Source: Marsupella aquatica
Lineage: Eukaryota > Marchantiophyta
Length of the DNA stretch: 64,000 nt
Assembly (NCBI GenBank): GCA_973895155.1
Contig: OZ316899.1
Span: forward strand, 12,152,001-12,216,000
Reading direction: 5' to 3'
In this document: one piece after another, positions 11,145-20,625 of the stretch
Numbering within the stretch: the stretch's first letter is position 1
Layout of the letters: the number at the start of each line of letters is the position of its first letter
Translations under genes and position numbers: made by a program
The notes under the pieces: generated by a model
Told to the model about the DNA's origin: nothing
The model's input: the letters and a program-made list of their open reading frames with translations, nothing else
Databases searched by the model: none

Positions 11145-11406
11145 AAAGGCCAGAGAGATTAGCCCCGCGACTCCTTCCGACCGTGACGCAATTTCACCCT
11201 ACCCAGAGATTCAGCCCATAGCACGAGCACGGTTGGACTTCTTGTCTGCTCCCAGATACATTCCCATCATTCAGATGTTAGAATCTTTGGAAAAAAATCT
11301 TGAACCTACAGCTTCAGCTTTCATTGCGCGTCAGAGTAAGCGAAGTTTAGATAGCTTGTTTGTGGACCATCATTCTGATGGTCAAATCCATTCAAAGTCG
11401 TCTTAA
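11110..11406 (+). other. Antisense ORF inside the LINE 5' region
   Basis: A 98-codon plus-strand frame, antisense to the LINE. It looks more protein-like than its neighbours: ISPYPEIQPIARARLDFL, PRYIPIIQMLESLEKNLE and a natural-looking end at FVDHHSDGQIHSKSS. No family is recognised. It could be a captured exon or a chance frame. Confidence 0.3.
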
Positions 11407-11512
11407 TCCGTAGTAATCCTTGCCATTATCTTGATAATCATCACAAACATAACACAATCCACAAAGATCGAACACCTCACCCTCCGGAACACCCAAAAAC
11501 CCCAAATCCTAG

Positions 11513-11549
11513 TTCTCACAGCTCCGTCAGTTCTCATAGCTCCGTCAGT
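11513..11549 (-). repeat. 18-bp tandem repeat at the LINE 5' end
   Basis: The first bases of the LINE on the minus strand are two near-identical units, CTGACGGAGCTATGAGAA and CTGACGGAGCTGTGAGAA. Short tandem units at the 5' end are common in LINE promoters. Confidence 0.8.
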
Positions 11550-11565
11550 AAATATGCTAAAACTT
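11550..11565. repeat. LINE target-site duplication, right copy
   Basis: Exact copy of 470-485 (AAATATGCTAAAACTT), marking the LINE 5' boundary. Confidence 0.93.
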
Positions 11566-13201
11566 GAATCATGGTGGCCACAAAATACCCAAAGAGAACA
11601 TTGATGGAAAAGGTTGATTAAGGGAGAAAATATTTGATGTAGATAATAGTTCGGGCATGAGCGACAAACTGCCAAGACGTTCGGAAGGGTCGCTTTGACG
11701 CGCAAAAAGCGTGCAAGGGAGAAACCTACTTTTATAACATGTAGAGGATACTTTCAGATTTGCTACCTCCCGGTCAAGTTTTTTGGGCTCAAAATTGGTC
11801 CTTCGAAGGTCCTTGAAAGATTTTGATGCCAAAACGCTCTTGCACAAATAGGCAAATGTGACAATAGCAATTAGTGTCAGTAGCTCACTGTCCGCTTTGA
11901 ATTGTTTGCATGGCTAGATGGACAGTGGAATGCATGAGGGTTTTCATGCAAGAAGATGTGTTGAGATGAGTAGACTACATTGTACATGGCATTGGAACAA
12001 GTCATGAGGCTTGCAACAACTATGGATGGCATTGTAGTCTTTCAGCCCACACTGTCGTTCTGGTGGGATTTGTTGTTCAGGTATATCTGCTGGTCATCTG
12101 CTTCTTCTGCCTCAATGCGTGCTCTAAATGCAAGGGGAATCCGGACCACTCAAGATTCATTCAGAGTAGATCTCTTTGTCCGGATGTAGAATCAGTCCGG
12201 CGCCGACCTGTTTGTGTTTGGTGTCAAAAATGAATTCAAGGGTCCATCTAGATAGGCAAAAGCTATTATTGCAATGAACATCAGACTTCGTGGAGTTAGA
12301 TTGTTGGAATGTCAGATTGTTCCTACTGTGGTTGCTTTGGCCAAGTGTATTCCAACTTGTGCGGCACACAACCCTAAACCTTTGAGCAACTGACACAAAA
12401 CTTCTTTTGAGTATGGACAGTCTTGACTTTGTATTCTAAGATTCTAAAGATCCCGGATGTCCTTCCCCTTCATCGATCATGTCAATGTAATTTTTGCACG
12501 TTGAGCATCTCCCATGATATTCCAAATTGCTCTTCCTGCCTGATGTATCTGTCAATCTGGTGCCTGTTAAACTTCTAAAAAAAGTCTACAATAGTTGGTG
12601 GACAAGAAATTTAAGTCATGCTAACCCAATTTTGCTTTGGCATGCATGCATGACGGGGACAGCTGACATTGAAGGACCTGAAAAGCTGATGCACGTGTCC
12701 ATTTAAAATAGTCCTATATTTTGGCTGCCCTACTATAGTGTCTACCCGGCAAAAAGTTGAACAATCCAGCAAGTGAACAGGAAATGACGCTGGTATTGTT
12801 TTATATGATCCTCACCAGGCGACAGCATGTGTGGGAGTTGAGAGTTTGACTGAAAATCAGAATTCAGAAAAGAGAGGCTGCTGTCATCTATCCACGGTCG
12901 TGTAACAGTGAAAGGGAAGACTATGAGGAGTGGAGGATTTTGTACAGACAACCAGAGAATTGGGGTCATTCACCGAGCAACAAAAGATTTAGCATGCAGG
13001 TATAAGCAAGAAGAGAGAGCAAGAGAGGGGCGTTTCATTTTGGCAGTGGAACCTGAAAAGATTCACTGTTAATTTTTGCTCTACATGGACGTCTACAAAA
13101 GGAGATCAAAAACTCTGTTCATTTTCATAGTGATGGCACCAATGATGATGAGAGTGGTGACTCACCACAATCTTCTACAACGATCTCAAATGGAGATCCC
13201 C
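11566..13201. other. Unassigned spacer between LINE and giant retrotransposon
   Basis: No ORF here shows a recognisable motif on either strand, and base composition is unremarkable. It represents older sequence into which both neighbouring elements inserted. I see no promoter, repeat or RNA gene that I can support. Confidence 0.55.
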
Positions 13202-13206
13202 ACCGC
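13202..13206. repeat. Giant retrotransposon target-site duplication, left
   Basis: ACCGC directly before the 5' LTR, repeated at 32431-32435 directly after the 3' LTR. Five bases is the standard Ty3/gypsy duplication. Confidence 0.85.
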
Positions 13207-13571
13207 TATGACGCCGCCGGTACGGCGGGTAATGAGTGATTCGATCTAACCGCGCTTAGCACGCGCGCTAGGGATATCTTAGGCCATTATTATTAGCATA
13301 ATGACAGTATTTAGGTAGCCATTATGAGTAGGAAATCATTAGTCAATAAGGGGAATTCATGTTCGGGCTGGCGGCGGGTTGCCATTTGCATGCCCGGGTT
13401 GCGAGCGTGTAATGGGCCCCTTTCCCCCCCTCGGGTCCATATAATGAACTCTGGGAGGCGGCCACTAACACGAGCTGACCCGGACCGGCGAAGGGGCCGG
13501 TACATTGCAAGCGTGAAAGGCTCGGCCTATAAGCGACGAGGAGCCGTCGGGCGATCGACGAGCTCTCAAGG

Positions 13572-13578
13572 TATAAAA
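13572..13578 (+). promoter_or_regulatory. TATA box of the 5' LTR
   Basis: GTATAAAAGGGGG, conserved in all three LTR copies. It lies about 365 bp into the LTR and about 100 bp before the LTR ORF start (13678). Transcription would therefore start between the box and the ORF. Confidence 0.7.
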
Positions 13579-13677
13579 GGGGGCCGATCCTTTGCAGTGC
13601 ACCAGTTCTTCAGTCCACGCGCCAGCTTCGACCCCGACTCTCTTGCTTTTTCCTTAGTCACCTACTATCTCCTTTGA

Positions 13678-14226
13678 ATGTCGCACACGATCCTTTCTAG
13701 TTTGGCCATGCGATTCTGGACTCAGTTCCTGTCTATTGGAGGGCACTTGGCCAACTCATTGAAACACGCCAACGCGTGCCGATACGAGATCAAACGCAAA
13801 TACGAGAAAGCCATCCGCCTAGTAGGACAACACCACTATCTCCTTAACTTTGATTACCCGTCCCAGAGCAAGCTTTACCGACCCAAAGAAGTATTAGGGT
13901 ACTTCTTCGACGGAGGCAAATACATCAGCTTCTGGGAGGCATTGCTTCGGCTTCCGAATGAGGTCTTCAATATCCCGGGCATGTTTGACTTGCAGCGGCA
14001 CCACTTTGACCACATCCCCGCTCGGGTCCGGGCTATCATCAATAGCAAGTTCAACACTGCCCGGTCGACAGGGCCATCTTCACTTGCTTTGGAAAACCTC
14101 CACTGGCACCTGCAGAAATTCATGGCAACTCTACCATCAACGACCAGTGCCGGCCAACCCGTGCCCGTACCCGCACCTACACCTCCTCGGCCTCAGCCGA
14201 GCCGGTCCCCGCCACCGGTTCCACCG
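13678..14226 (+). pseudogene. LTR ORF, N-terminal part (5' LTR copy)
   Basis: Starts MSHTILSSLAMRFWTQFL and continues collinearly with residues 1 to about 180 of the intact 878-aa ORF in the solo LTR, including HHYLLNFDYPSQSKLYRP and the Pro-rich segment. It is cut at 14226 by the solo-LTR insertion. Codons beyond that point read into the inserted element and are not part of the protein. Confidence 0.85.
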
Positions 14227-15121
14227 TGTCACGTCATCGACTGCGGCCTTAACTCAGACTTCAGCTTAGACGGGCACATCCCTCGTAAATCTGAGGGTTC
14301 GGGCAGGAAGGGAAGCACGTAATGCACCTTATTCTCGTAAACTAGCGCTAAGTGCGCATACTGCTAAATACGGACACCTCCTAGGTATGGTTTGTGTTCC
14401 GCCGCCGGAACGTACTTTAGTCGATAGCAGGATCGACCCCGGCTTAAGGGCTTCTAAGCCTTCGTGCTGTCCGCCTTTGATCCGGATTCGATGATACAGG
14501 TCCTCAACCCGTGCTCGCAACCACTTACCCGCAGGTTGCACCCTGTGCACGTCTTGGGTAGTGCGTTCGGCCTGGCGCTGCCACCCATATACGAGAAACC
14601 CACACACATACACGCGCACATGCATACAATCTCGATTTACACAAAGGAAAATGATGGGAAAGGATTTTACTACAAAGGGAACATATGCGTACACTTAGTT
14701 GACCCGACAGCCCCGGAATGAACAGCTTCAAGGCCGAGGGTGCACACTACAACGGAGCCCGGCTCTGCACTCGCCCGGCGAGCTTAGTCCTACCCCCTCC
14801 CCTTGGTACTCTTTCATTCCCAGAGGTCGGGACTCCCCGCACATACCGCGGATGCCCAACTCTGCAACTAAAAACCCCCTGCCTCTACCGAGGGATGCAC
14901 TAAATACTAAGGGACGAGGGACAGGGTGTCCTCTCGCCGAAGATTCGCTGACTAAGGTCCTAACTAAGCTGACAGTCAGGCCGGAAAACGGCTGTGTCTT
15001 ATTAGAAGATCCTAATCTACGCAGGCTGGATAGCACGGCAGCGCTGCTGTACCTAAGGCAGGTGCCTGTCCCAAGAGCCTAACTAAGCCAGTCCTAATCC
15101 TAATCTATTCCTACTCCGCTG

Positions 15122-17758
15122 CTAATGCCTGGCACGTTTGCCAGAGCCGCCCGAATGGGAGCGGCCATCCCGCTGCCTTTGAAGCCTGTCATTGTCCGCC
15201 TTGAGGAGCTGGACCTGGTCCAGCAGAGATTCGTTCTCTCGCCTCGCCGCGTCCGTCTCCTCTGCTGCCTCCTGACAAGCCTCCTCCAGCTGCTGGGCGT
15301 CACTTGTCAGTTTACCCGCCAGCTGGTCCTGCTTCTCGGCCTCGGTTTGGAGCCGCGCCACCTCGGCCTGCAGTGTGGCTATCTCCGTCGTGTCCCGTTG
15401 GGCCCGTTCCTCGGCCTCCTCCAGGTCTTTCTGCCAGGTGACAGTTTGATTCTTCAAACTGTCAATCTGGTTCCGGAGTTGTGTAATCTCGGCTTCGTTC
15501 CCAGCTTTGGCCTGTTCGGCTAGGGCGGTAAGAGCGTGCGCCTTTGCTAACAACTCATCGGCGGCTGCAACCTTGGATTGTAGTTGCCGAAGCTCAGCCT
15601 CTTGAGCTGCAACTTCATTCTTTAGATACACGGACTCCACCCAGTACCGCTCTATCCTCTGAAGGGCCTCTGACTGGGCCCGACCTGTCTTTACTGCGGC
15701 AACCAACTCCTGATTGAAGAAACAGGCTACCTTCCGGGCCATGAACTCCCCGGTATCCCGGGCAATTTGATGAGAGAAATCTCCCAGAAGTCCGTTCAGA
15801 AATGTACCCGGTACGAAGAGTTCCGGGTGGTCCAGGTTGTGCCTGTCCGGAGTTGGGCACGGGCAGACATCAACACGCGCGGGGGCCGGGGCAGTGACGT
15901 CCAGCCCTGGGGACGTAACGTTGGAAGGGGCTGGAGTGTCCTCCTGCAGCAATGTCTGGTTCTCCGGAATAGCCACCGGTGGGTCTTTGGGAGACCCTGG
16001 CTCGGGTAAGACCTCCGTCGTACCGACTTCTGCACTTAGCCTGGCTTGTTGGGTCGCATCAACGGTTGCGACGACCGACCCATCCGGTACCTCTTCGGTT
16101 ACGACTACAACTACTTGTGGAGGTGGGGTGGGTGAAGCTGGCGTGTCCGCTGGACTTCGGGCCTCGGGTTGGGGCCGTCTCTCCAAGGCCGGGAAAACCC
16201 ACCTAGCTGGGACCAGCTTTGTAACGTTGACACGGGGAAGGGTTCGTTGATCAAACCGGGCGTACCACTCAAGAATGATCTCGATGTGGCTAGCGAAATA
16301 CGCCTTCCCGCCAATGTACAGCGTCTTCCTTCGCCGCTCCATCTCTTCATGGAATTTCTTAGCGAAGTACGACGCCCACCTCCTAGGTCGATAGTTCTCA
16401 ACCTGGATAACCTGGGCGGCGGAGATCTCCCCCCGGGGTTCCATCATGTGGAGGGCGTACCTCTGGAACTCCAGTCGCTCAGCTATCTCGGGGATGAGGC
16501 AGGTCTTCATCACGAACCCGTTGTCCACTGCTCCCTCTGAGGGAAAACTTGAAGATTGGTACTTGGCTCCCTTGCCCCCGGAAGCCCGTGATTCGACTCG
16601 ATGGTCACCTTCGGGTAACCCGAAGATCATCCTGAGCCGTTCTTCCGTGAGGGACATACTCCTTCCCCGCAGCCGAGTATGTTGACGCGCGTCATCATAA
16701 TTCCTGACGAACTCCATCATGTCCTCCCCGTAGTACCTGCAAGTGTTCCAGGGGAGGGAGGCGAGGTGCTCGAATCCCTGAGTCTTCAGGTACACCGCAT
16801 GCTTGGGATGGAGGATGTTTTTGTGAACGTTTTCCCCCATGCGGTGCATCGTCACCTTGGCCACGGCTACCGTGGCCAACGGTAACCCGGATGCAGTGGC
16901 GGATTCCTTCCTCTTCTTCCCCCGTGACTGGCTTGGGGAAGGTGACACCTCCCCATCCTCCCGATTGGGCCTGGGTAGTGCCACTGCCGTTAGTAACGGG
17001 CCCGGGTCGGCCACGGTCACCATGTTGTCTGCCGGGGCCGCTCCTGGGGTCAGAGCAGGGGGTGGGGACGATATAGTGTCGGCCCCCTGAGCGCTTGTTC
17101 CTCTGGGCCGCCTGGTCAAGGGTAGGGTAGCCTCGTCGTCATCGCTAAGATCCACATCATTGATGACGGAGCGTACTTGTGCTGGCTGGGCGATCGGTGG
17201 TGGGGTTTGGCTAGGCTGCGGCTGAGGCTGAAGCTGAAGCTGAGCCTGAGGTTGTATGGGTACGGGTACGGGTACGATTGAGTTGGTCATGTTGGTTGCT
17301 GGCCGAGTTCCTATGAAGCTCTGTAGGTGCTGGTAGAAGTTCTCTGAAGCGAGTGCAGATGACCTTGTCGAACGGGTAGTGCTGGACTCGCTGTTGATGA
17401 TAGCCCGAACCTGAGCAGGGATGTGGTCAAAGTGATGTCGTTGCAAGTCGATCGTACCCAGGATATTGAAGACCTCGTCCGGAAGCCGAAGCAATGCTTC
17501 CCAGAACCCGATATATTTGTCTCCATTGAAGAAGTACCCGGATACCTCTGCTGGTCGATAAAGCTCGCTCTGAGACGGGTAGTCAAAGTTAAGGATGTAG
17601 TGGTGTCGTCCTGCTAGGCGGATGGCTCTCTCGTACTCGCGTTCGATTTGGTATCGGCGCGAGTTGGCGTGTTTCAATGAGTCGGCCAAGTGCCTTCCGG
17701 TAGATAGGAACTGCGTCCAGAATCGAATGGCCGAGCTGGAGAGGATCGTGTGCGACAT
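15122..17758 (-). CDS. LTR-encoded 878-aa coiled-coil protein, intact
   Basis: An uninterrupted ORF within the solo LTR, with its ATG about 100 bp downstream of a TATA box (17860-17866). Visible parts: an N-terminal domain (1-150; RFWTQFL, LNFDYPSQSELYRP, GFWEALLRLPDEVFNI); a Pro/Gln-rich linker (155-190); a basic NLS-like patch GKKRKES (about 280-286); a helical domain (300-520) with SLTEERLRMIFGLPEG; a Pro/Thr-rich stretch; a conserved block (about 630-690; CPCPTPDRHNLDHPELF, GTFLNGLLGDF); and a long heptad-type coiled coil (about 700-862) ending in a basic tail. The FGLPxG helical domain recalls plant mobile or putative plant transposon proteins, by pattern only. It has no reverse-transcriptase, protease or knuckle motif. 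Function unknown; it may bind nucleic acid or self-assemble. Confidence 0.82.
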   Translation of the reverse strand: MSHTILSSSAIRFWTQFLSTGRHLADSLKHANSRRYQIEREYERAIRLAGRHHYILNFDYPSQSELYRPAEVSGYFFNGDKYIGFWEALLRLPDEVFNILGTIDLQRHHFDHIPAQVRAIINSESSTTRSTRSSALASENFYQHLQSFIGTRPATNMTNSIVPVPVPIQPQAQLQLQPQPQPSQTPPPIAQPAQVRSVINDVDLSDDDEATLPLTRRPRGTSAQGADTISSPPPALTPGAAPADNMVTVADPGPLLTAVALPRPNREDGEVSPSPSQSRGKKRKESATASGLPLATVAVAKVTMHRMGENVHKNILHPKHAVYLKTQGFEHLASLPWNTCRYYGEDMMEFVRNYDDARQHTRLRGRSMSLTEERLRMIFGLPEGDHRVESRASGGKGAKYQSSSFPSEGAVDNGFVMKTCLIPEIAERLEFQRYALHMMEPRGEISAAQVIQVENYRPRRWASYFAKKFHEEMERRRKTLYIGGKAYFASHIEIILEWYARFDQRTLPRVNVTKLVPARWVFPALERRPQPEARSPADTPASPTPPPQVVVVVTEEVPDGSVVATVDATQQARLSAEVGTTEVLPEPGSPKDPPVAIPENQTLLQEDTPAPSNVTSPGLDVTAPAPARVDVCPCPTPDRHNLDHPELFVPGTFLNGLLGDFSHQIARDTGEFMARKVACFFNQELVAAVKTGRAQSEALQRIERYWVESVYLKNEVAAQEAELRQLQSKVAAADELLAKAHALTALAEQAKAGNEAEITQLRNQIDSLKNQTVTWQKDLEEAEERAQRDTTEIATLQAEVARLQTEAEKQDQLAGKLTSDAQQLEEACQEAAEETDAARRENESLLDQVQLLKADNDRLQRQRDGRSHSGGSGKRARH

Positions 17759-17859
17759 TCAGAGGAGATAGTAGTGGCGACTTAGAGCGAACGAGAGAGC
17801 TAGGGTCAAAGCTGGCGCGTGGACTGATGGACTGGTGCACTACAAAGGGTTGGCTCCCC

Positions 17860-17866
17860 TTTTATA
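17860..17866 (-). promoter_or_regulatory. TATA box of the solo LTR
   Basis: Minus strand GGTATAAAAGGGGA, equivalent to 13572 and 28540 in the other LTR copies, just upstream of the intact ORF. Confidence 0.7.
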
Positions 17867-18225
17867 CCTTGAGGGCTTGTCGATCCCCCGACGTCCCCTC
17901 GACGCCCATAGGCTGAACCGCTCACGCTTGTGGTGTGCCGGCCACTCCGCCGGTCTGAGTCAGCGCGTGTTAGTGGCCCCTTCCTTAAGTTCGTTATACG
18001 GACCCGAGGGAGGGGCCCCTCCAGGCTCGTAACCCGGGTGTGCAAATAGCGACCAGCCGCCAGTCCGAACCTGAATTCCCCCTTATTGGCTAATGATATC
18101 CTACCCATAATGATTACCTAAATACTGTCGTTATGCTAATAATAGCGGCCTAAGACACTCCTAACGCGCGTGCCGAGCGCAGTTAGACTGAATCACTCAT
18201 TAACCGCCATACCGGCGGCGTCACA

Positions 18226-19606
18226 CTCATCCCGGAGGTAGCAGAATGCTTGGAGTTCTAGCGGTATGCCCTCCACATGATGGAACCCAGAGGAGAAATA
18301 TCAGCCGCTCAGGTCATCCAGGTGGAGAACTATCGGCCCAGGAAGTGGGCGTCCTTCTTCGTCAAGAAGTTCCACGAGGAGATGGAGCGGAGAAGGAAGA
18401 CTTTGTACCTTGGCGGAAGGGCGTAGTTCGCTAGCCACATCGAAATCATCATCAAGTGGTACGCTTGTTTCGACCGCCGGAGCCTCCCGCGTCTCAACGA
18501 GCCCGAGCTGACCCCGCCAAAATAGGTGTTCCCAGCCCAGGTGAGGCGACCTCAGCCCGAGGCCCAAAGTCTGGCAGCTGCAAGTCCTGCTACCCCGGCC
18601 CCGCAACCCATCGCTGCCGCCCCGCCAAGCATACCCATTGACGTTATCGCAACCTTAGACGCGATCAATCAGGACAATGCAATCAAAGTCGGGCCGGATG
18701 AAGCCATACACAAAGCAGATGCCACGGTAGCCAAGGGGATTTTTCCACCCCCCGCGGTGGTGCAGGAGAACCGCCCCCCTCCAGTGGAACCAGCCCCTTC
18801 GACCGACTTACCTCAAGGGCTAGATGTGTCCACTCCTACTCCCGCACGGGTTGGAGTCTGCCCGTGCCCGAATCCAGATGGACACAGTCTAGATCATCCG
18901 GAACTCTTTGCGCCGGGCACATTTCTGAACGGGTTGTTGGGAGATTTCTCGCAACAGATCTCTTGGGACACCGGGGAATACATGGTCCGGAGGGTGGCCT
19001 ACTTCTTCAACCAGGAGTTGGTTGCGGCTGTAAGGGCAGGACATGCGCAAGCAAAGACAATGCATAGAATAGAGCGATACCGGGTTGAGTCTACCTACCT
19101 GAAGGACGAAGTGGCAACCCTGGAGGCTGAACTCCAACAACTATGGCCTCAGGTAACCACAGAGGACCAGGTTGCCGAGGCTAGGGCCCAAGCAACTTTA
19201 GCAGAACAGGCCGGGCTCGGAAAGGACGCCGAGATCGCACGGCTCCGGGCCAAGATTGACGGTTTGAAGGGACAAACCGTCAGTTGGCAAAAGGATCTGG
19301 AGGAAGCTGACTCTAGATCTCAGCGGGACATAGCCAAGATTGACACCCTAAAGACAGAGGTGGCGCGGCTTCAAAGAGAAGCCATAAAACAGGCCCAGTT
19401 GGTGGATAAGCTGACAAGCGACACCCAGCAACTGGAGGAGGCATGCCAGGAGGCCGCGAAAGAGGCGGACGCGGCAAAGCGGGAGAACGAATCTCTGCTA
19501 GACCAGGTCCAACTACTCAAGCAGGATGTCGACAGACTCAGGAGGTAGCGGGATAGCCGCTCCCACTCGGGCGGCTCTGGCAAGCATGCCAGGCATTAGC
19601 GGCGGA
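18226..19606 (+). pseudogene. LTR ORF, C-terminal part (5' LTR copy)
   Basis: Matches the intact ORF from about residue 420 to the end. Several stops interrupt it early. One is a TAG where the intact copy has Trp (ARWVFPAL against a stop before VFPAQ); it is shared with the 3' LTR. The frame 18526-19548 stays open through the CPCPNPDGHSLDHPELF block and the coiled coil. A further TAG lies just before the basic tail SGGSGKHARH. Confidence 0.85.
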
Positions 19607-20496
19607 GTAGGATTAAAATAGAGTAGGAGTAGCTAAATTAGGCTATAGGGACAAGCACCTGCCGTAGTTAAAGCAGCACTGCCATGCTGTACAACCTGCA
19701 TAAATTAGGATCTTCTAATAAGACAAGCCATTTTCCGGCCTAACAGCCAGCTTAGTTAGGACCTTAGTTAGCAAATCTTCGGGCAAGAGGGCACTATGTT
19801 CCTCGGCCCTTAGTATTTAGTGCACCCCTCGGTAGAGGCAGGGGGGATTTTTAGTCTCAGTGTTGGACATCCGCGGTATGTGCGGGGAGTCCCGACCTTT
19901 GGGAGTGAAAGAGTACCAAGGGGAGGGTGTAGGACTAAGCTCTCTGGGCAAGTGCGGAGCCGGGCTCTGTTGTAGTGAACACCCTCGGCCTTGGACCTGT
20001 TCATTCTAGAGCTTTCGGGTCAACTAAGTGTACGCATATGTCTCCTATGTAGTAAAATCCTTTCCCATTATTTCGTTCGTGTAAATCGAGATTGTATGCT
20101 TGTGCGTATGTATATGTGTGAATCTCATGTATAGGTGCCAACGCTTGGCCAAACGCACTGTCTACCCAAGTCGTGCCCGGGGTGCAGCTTGCGGGTAAGT
20201 GGTTGCAAGCCCGGGTTGAGTACCCATACCATCAAATCCGGATCGAAGGCGGACAACACAAAGACTTAGAAGCCCGTAAGTCGGGGTCAATCCTGCTATC
20301 GACTGAGGTATGTTCCGGCGGTGGAACACAAACCATACCTAAGAGGTGTCCGTATATGAGAATAGGCGCACTTAGCGCTAGTTTATGTGAGTTAGGTGCA
20401 TTCCGTGCCTCCCTCCTTGCCCGAACCCTCATTTTGACAAAGGATGTGCCTGTCTAAGCCGAAGCCCAGGTTAAGGCCTAGGCTGACGACGTGACA
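18226..20496 (+). repeat. 5' LTR, downstream part
   Basis: Resumes at CTCATCCCGGAGG, equal to position 29878 of the 3' LTR, and runs to GACGACGTGACA at 20496. It is collinear with 29878-32430 apart from the MITE in the 3' LTR. Confidence 0.9.
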
Positions 20497-20508
20497 TAGC
20501 CTTTGTTT

Positions 20509-20525
20509 TTGGCGCTAGATGGAGG
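20509..20525 (+). other. Primer-binding site
   Basis: TTGGCGCTAGATGGAGG lies 12 bases after the LTR end. Plant Ty3/gypsy elements commonly have a TGGCGC-type primer site here. I cannot say which tRNA matches. The 12-base spacing is slightly longer than usual. Confidence 0.6.
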
Positions 20526-20625
20526 GGGCACTCTACGTGTAGTAGAGGGGAGACATGTGTGGGTGCACCTGGGCAGAATACACCAGGCCCTTGTGAGTTA
20601 CTAACCATTGCATTTATACGAGTAA

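Larger units (their letters stand above)
486..11549 (-). mobile_element. L1-type LINE with a nested LTR retrotransposon
   Basis: A non-LTR retrotransposon read on the minus strand: 5' end near 11549, ORF1 about 11.1-9.34 kb, then ORF2 with apurinic endonuclease, reverse transcriptase and a C-terminal CCHC-like motif, and an ATAAATAAATAAAA-type 3' tail next to 485. Removing the nested 4222-8792 element leaves about 6.5 kb, the usual size of a complete plant L1. A perfect 16-bp duplication flanks it, as expected for target-primed reverse transcription. ORF2 is broken into several frames by stops and indels, so the copy is dead. Confidence 0.92.
13207..14226 (+). repeat. 5' LTR, upstream part
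   Basis: Collinear with 28169-29193 of the 3' LTR. It begins TATGACGCC where the other copies read TGTGACGCC, a G-to-A change in the terminal TG. A CCGCC...GGCGG inverted repeat lies just inside the end. It stops at 14226 where the solo LTR starts. Compared with the 3' LTR, about 684 bp (29194-29877) are missing at the junction with 18226. Confidence 0.9.
14227..18225 (-). mobile_element. Solo LTR of the giant family, nested in the 5' LTR
   Basis: A 3999-bp LTR in opposite orientation: on the minus strand it starts TGTGACGCCGCCGG (18225) and ends GACGTGACA (14227). No internal region, primer-binding site or partner LTR accompanies it. The flanks (CACCG left, CTCAT right) do not match, and about 684 bp of the host LTR is missing beside it, so a deletion probably removed one duplication. 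It keeps the TATA box and an uninterrupted ORF, so it appears younger than its host. Confidence 0.87.

Noticed and set aside
14222-18230. 5-bp target-site duplication around the solo LTR
   Set aside because: CACCG and CTCAT do not match, and a 684-bp deletion of the host LTR explains the missing copy.
18301-18606. Minus-strand frame opposite the LTR ORF, and many similar frames opposite 28.2-31.2 kb
   Set aside because: They are shadows of the high-GC LTR ORF and disappear in the intact copy's alignment.
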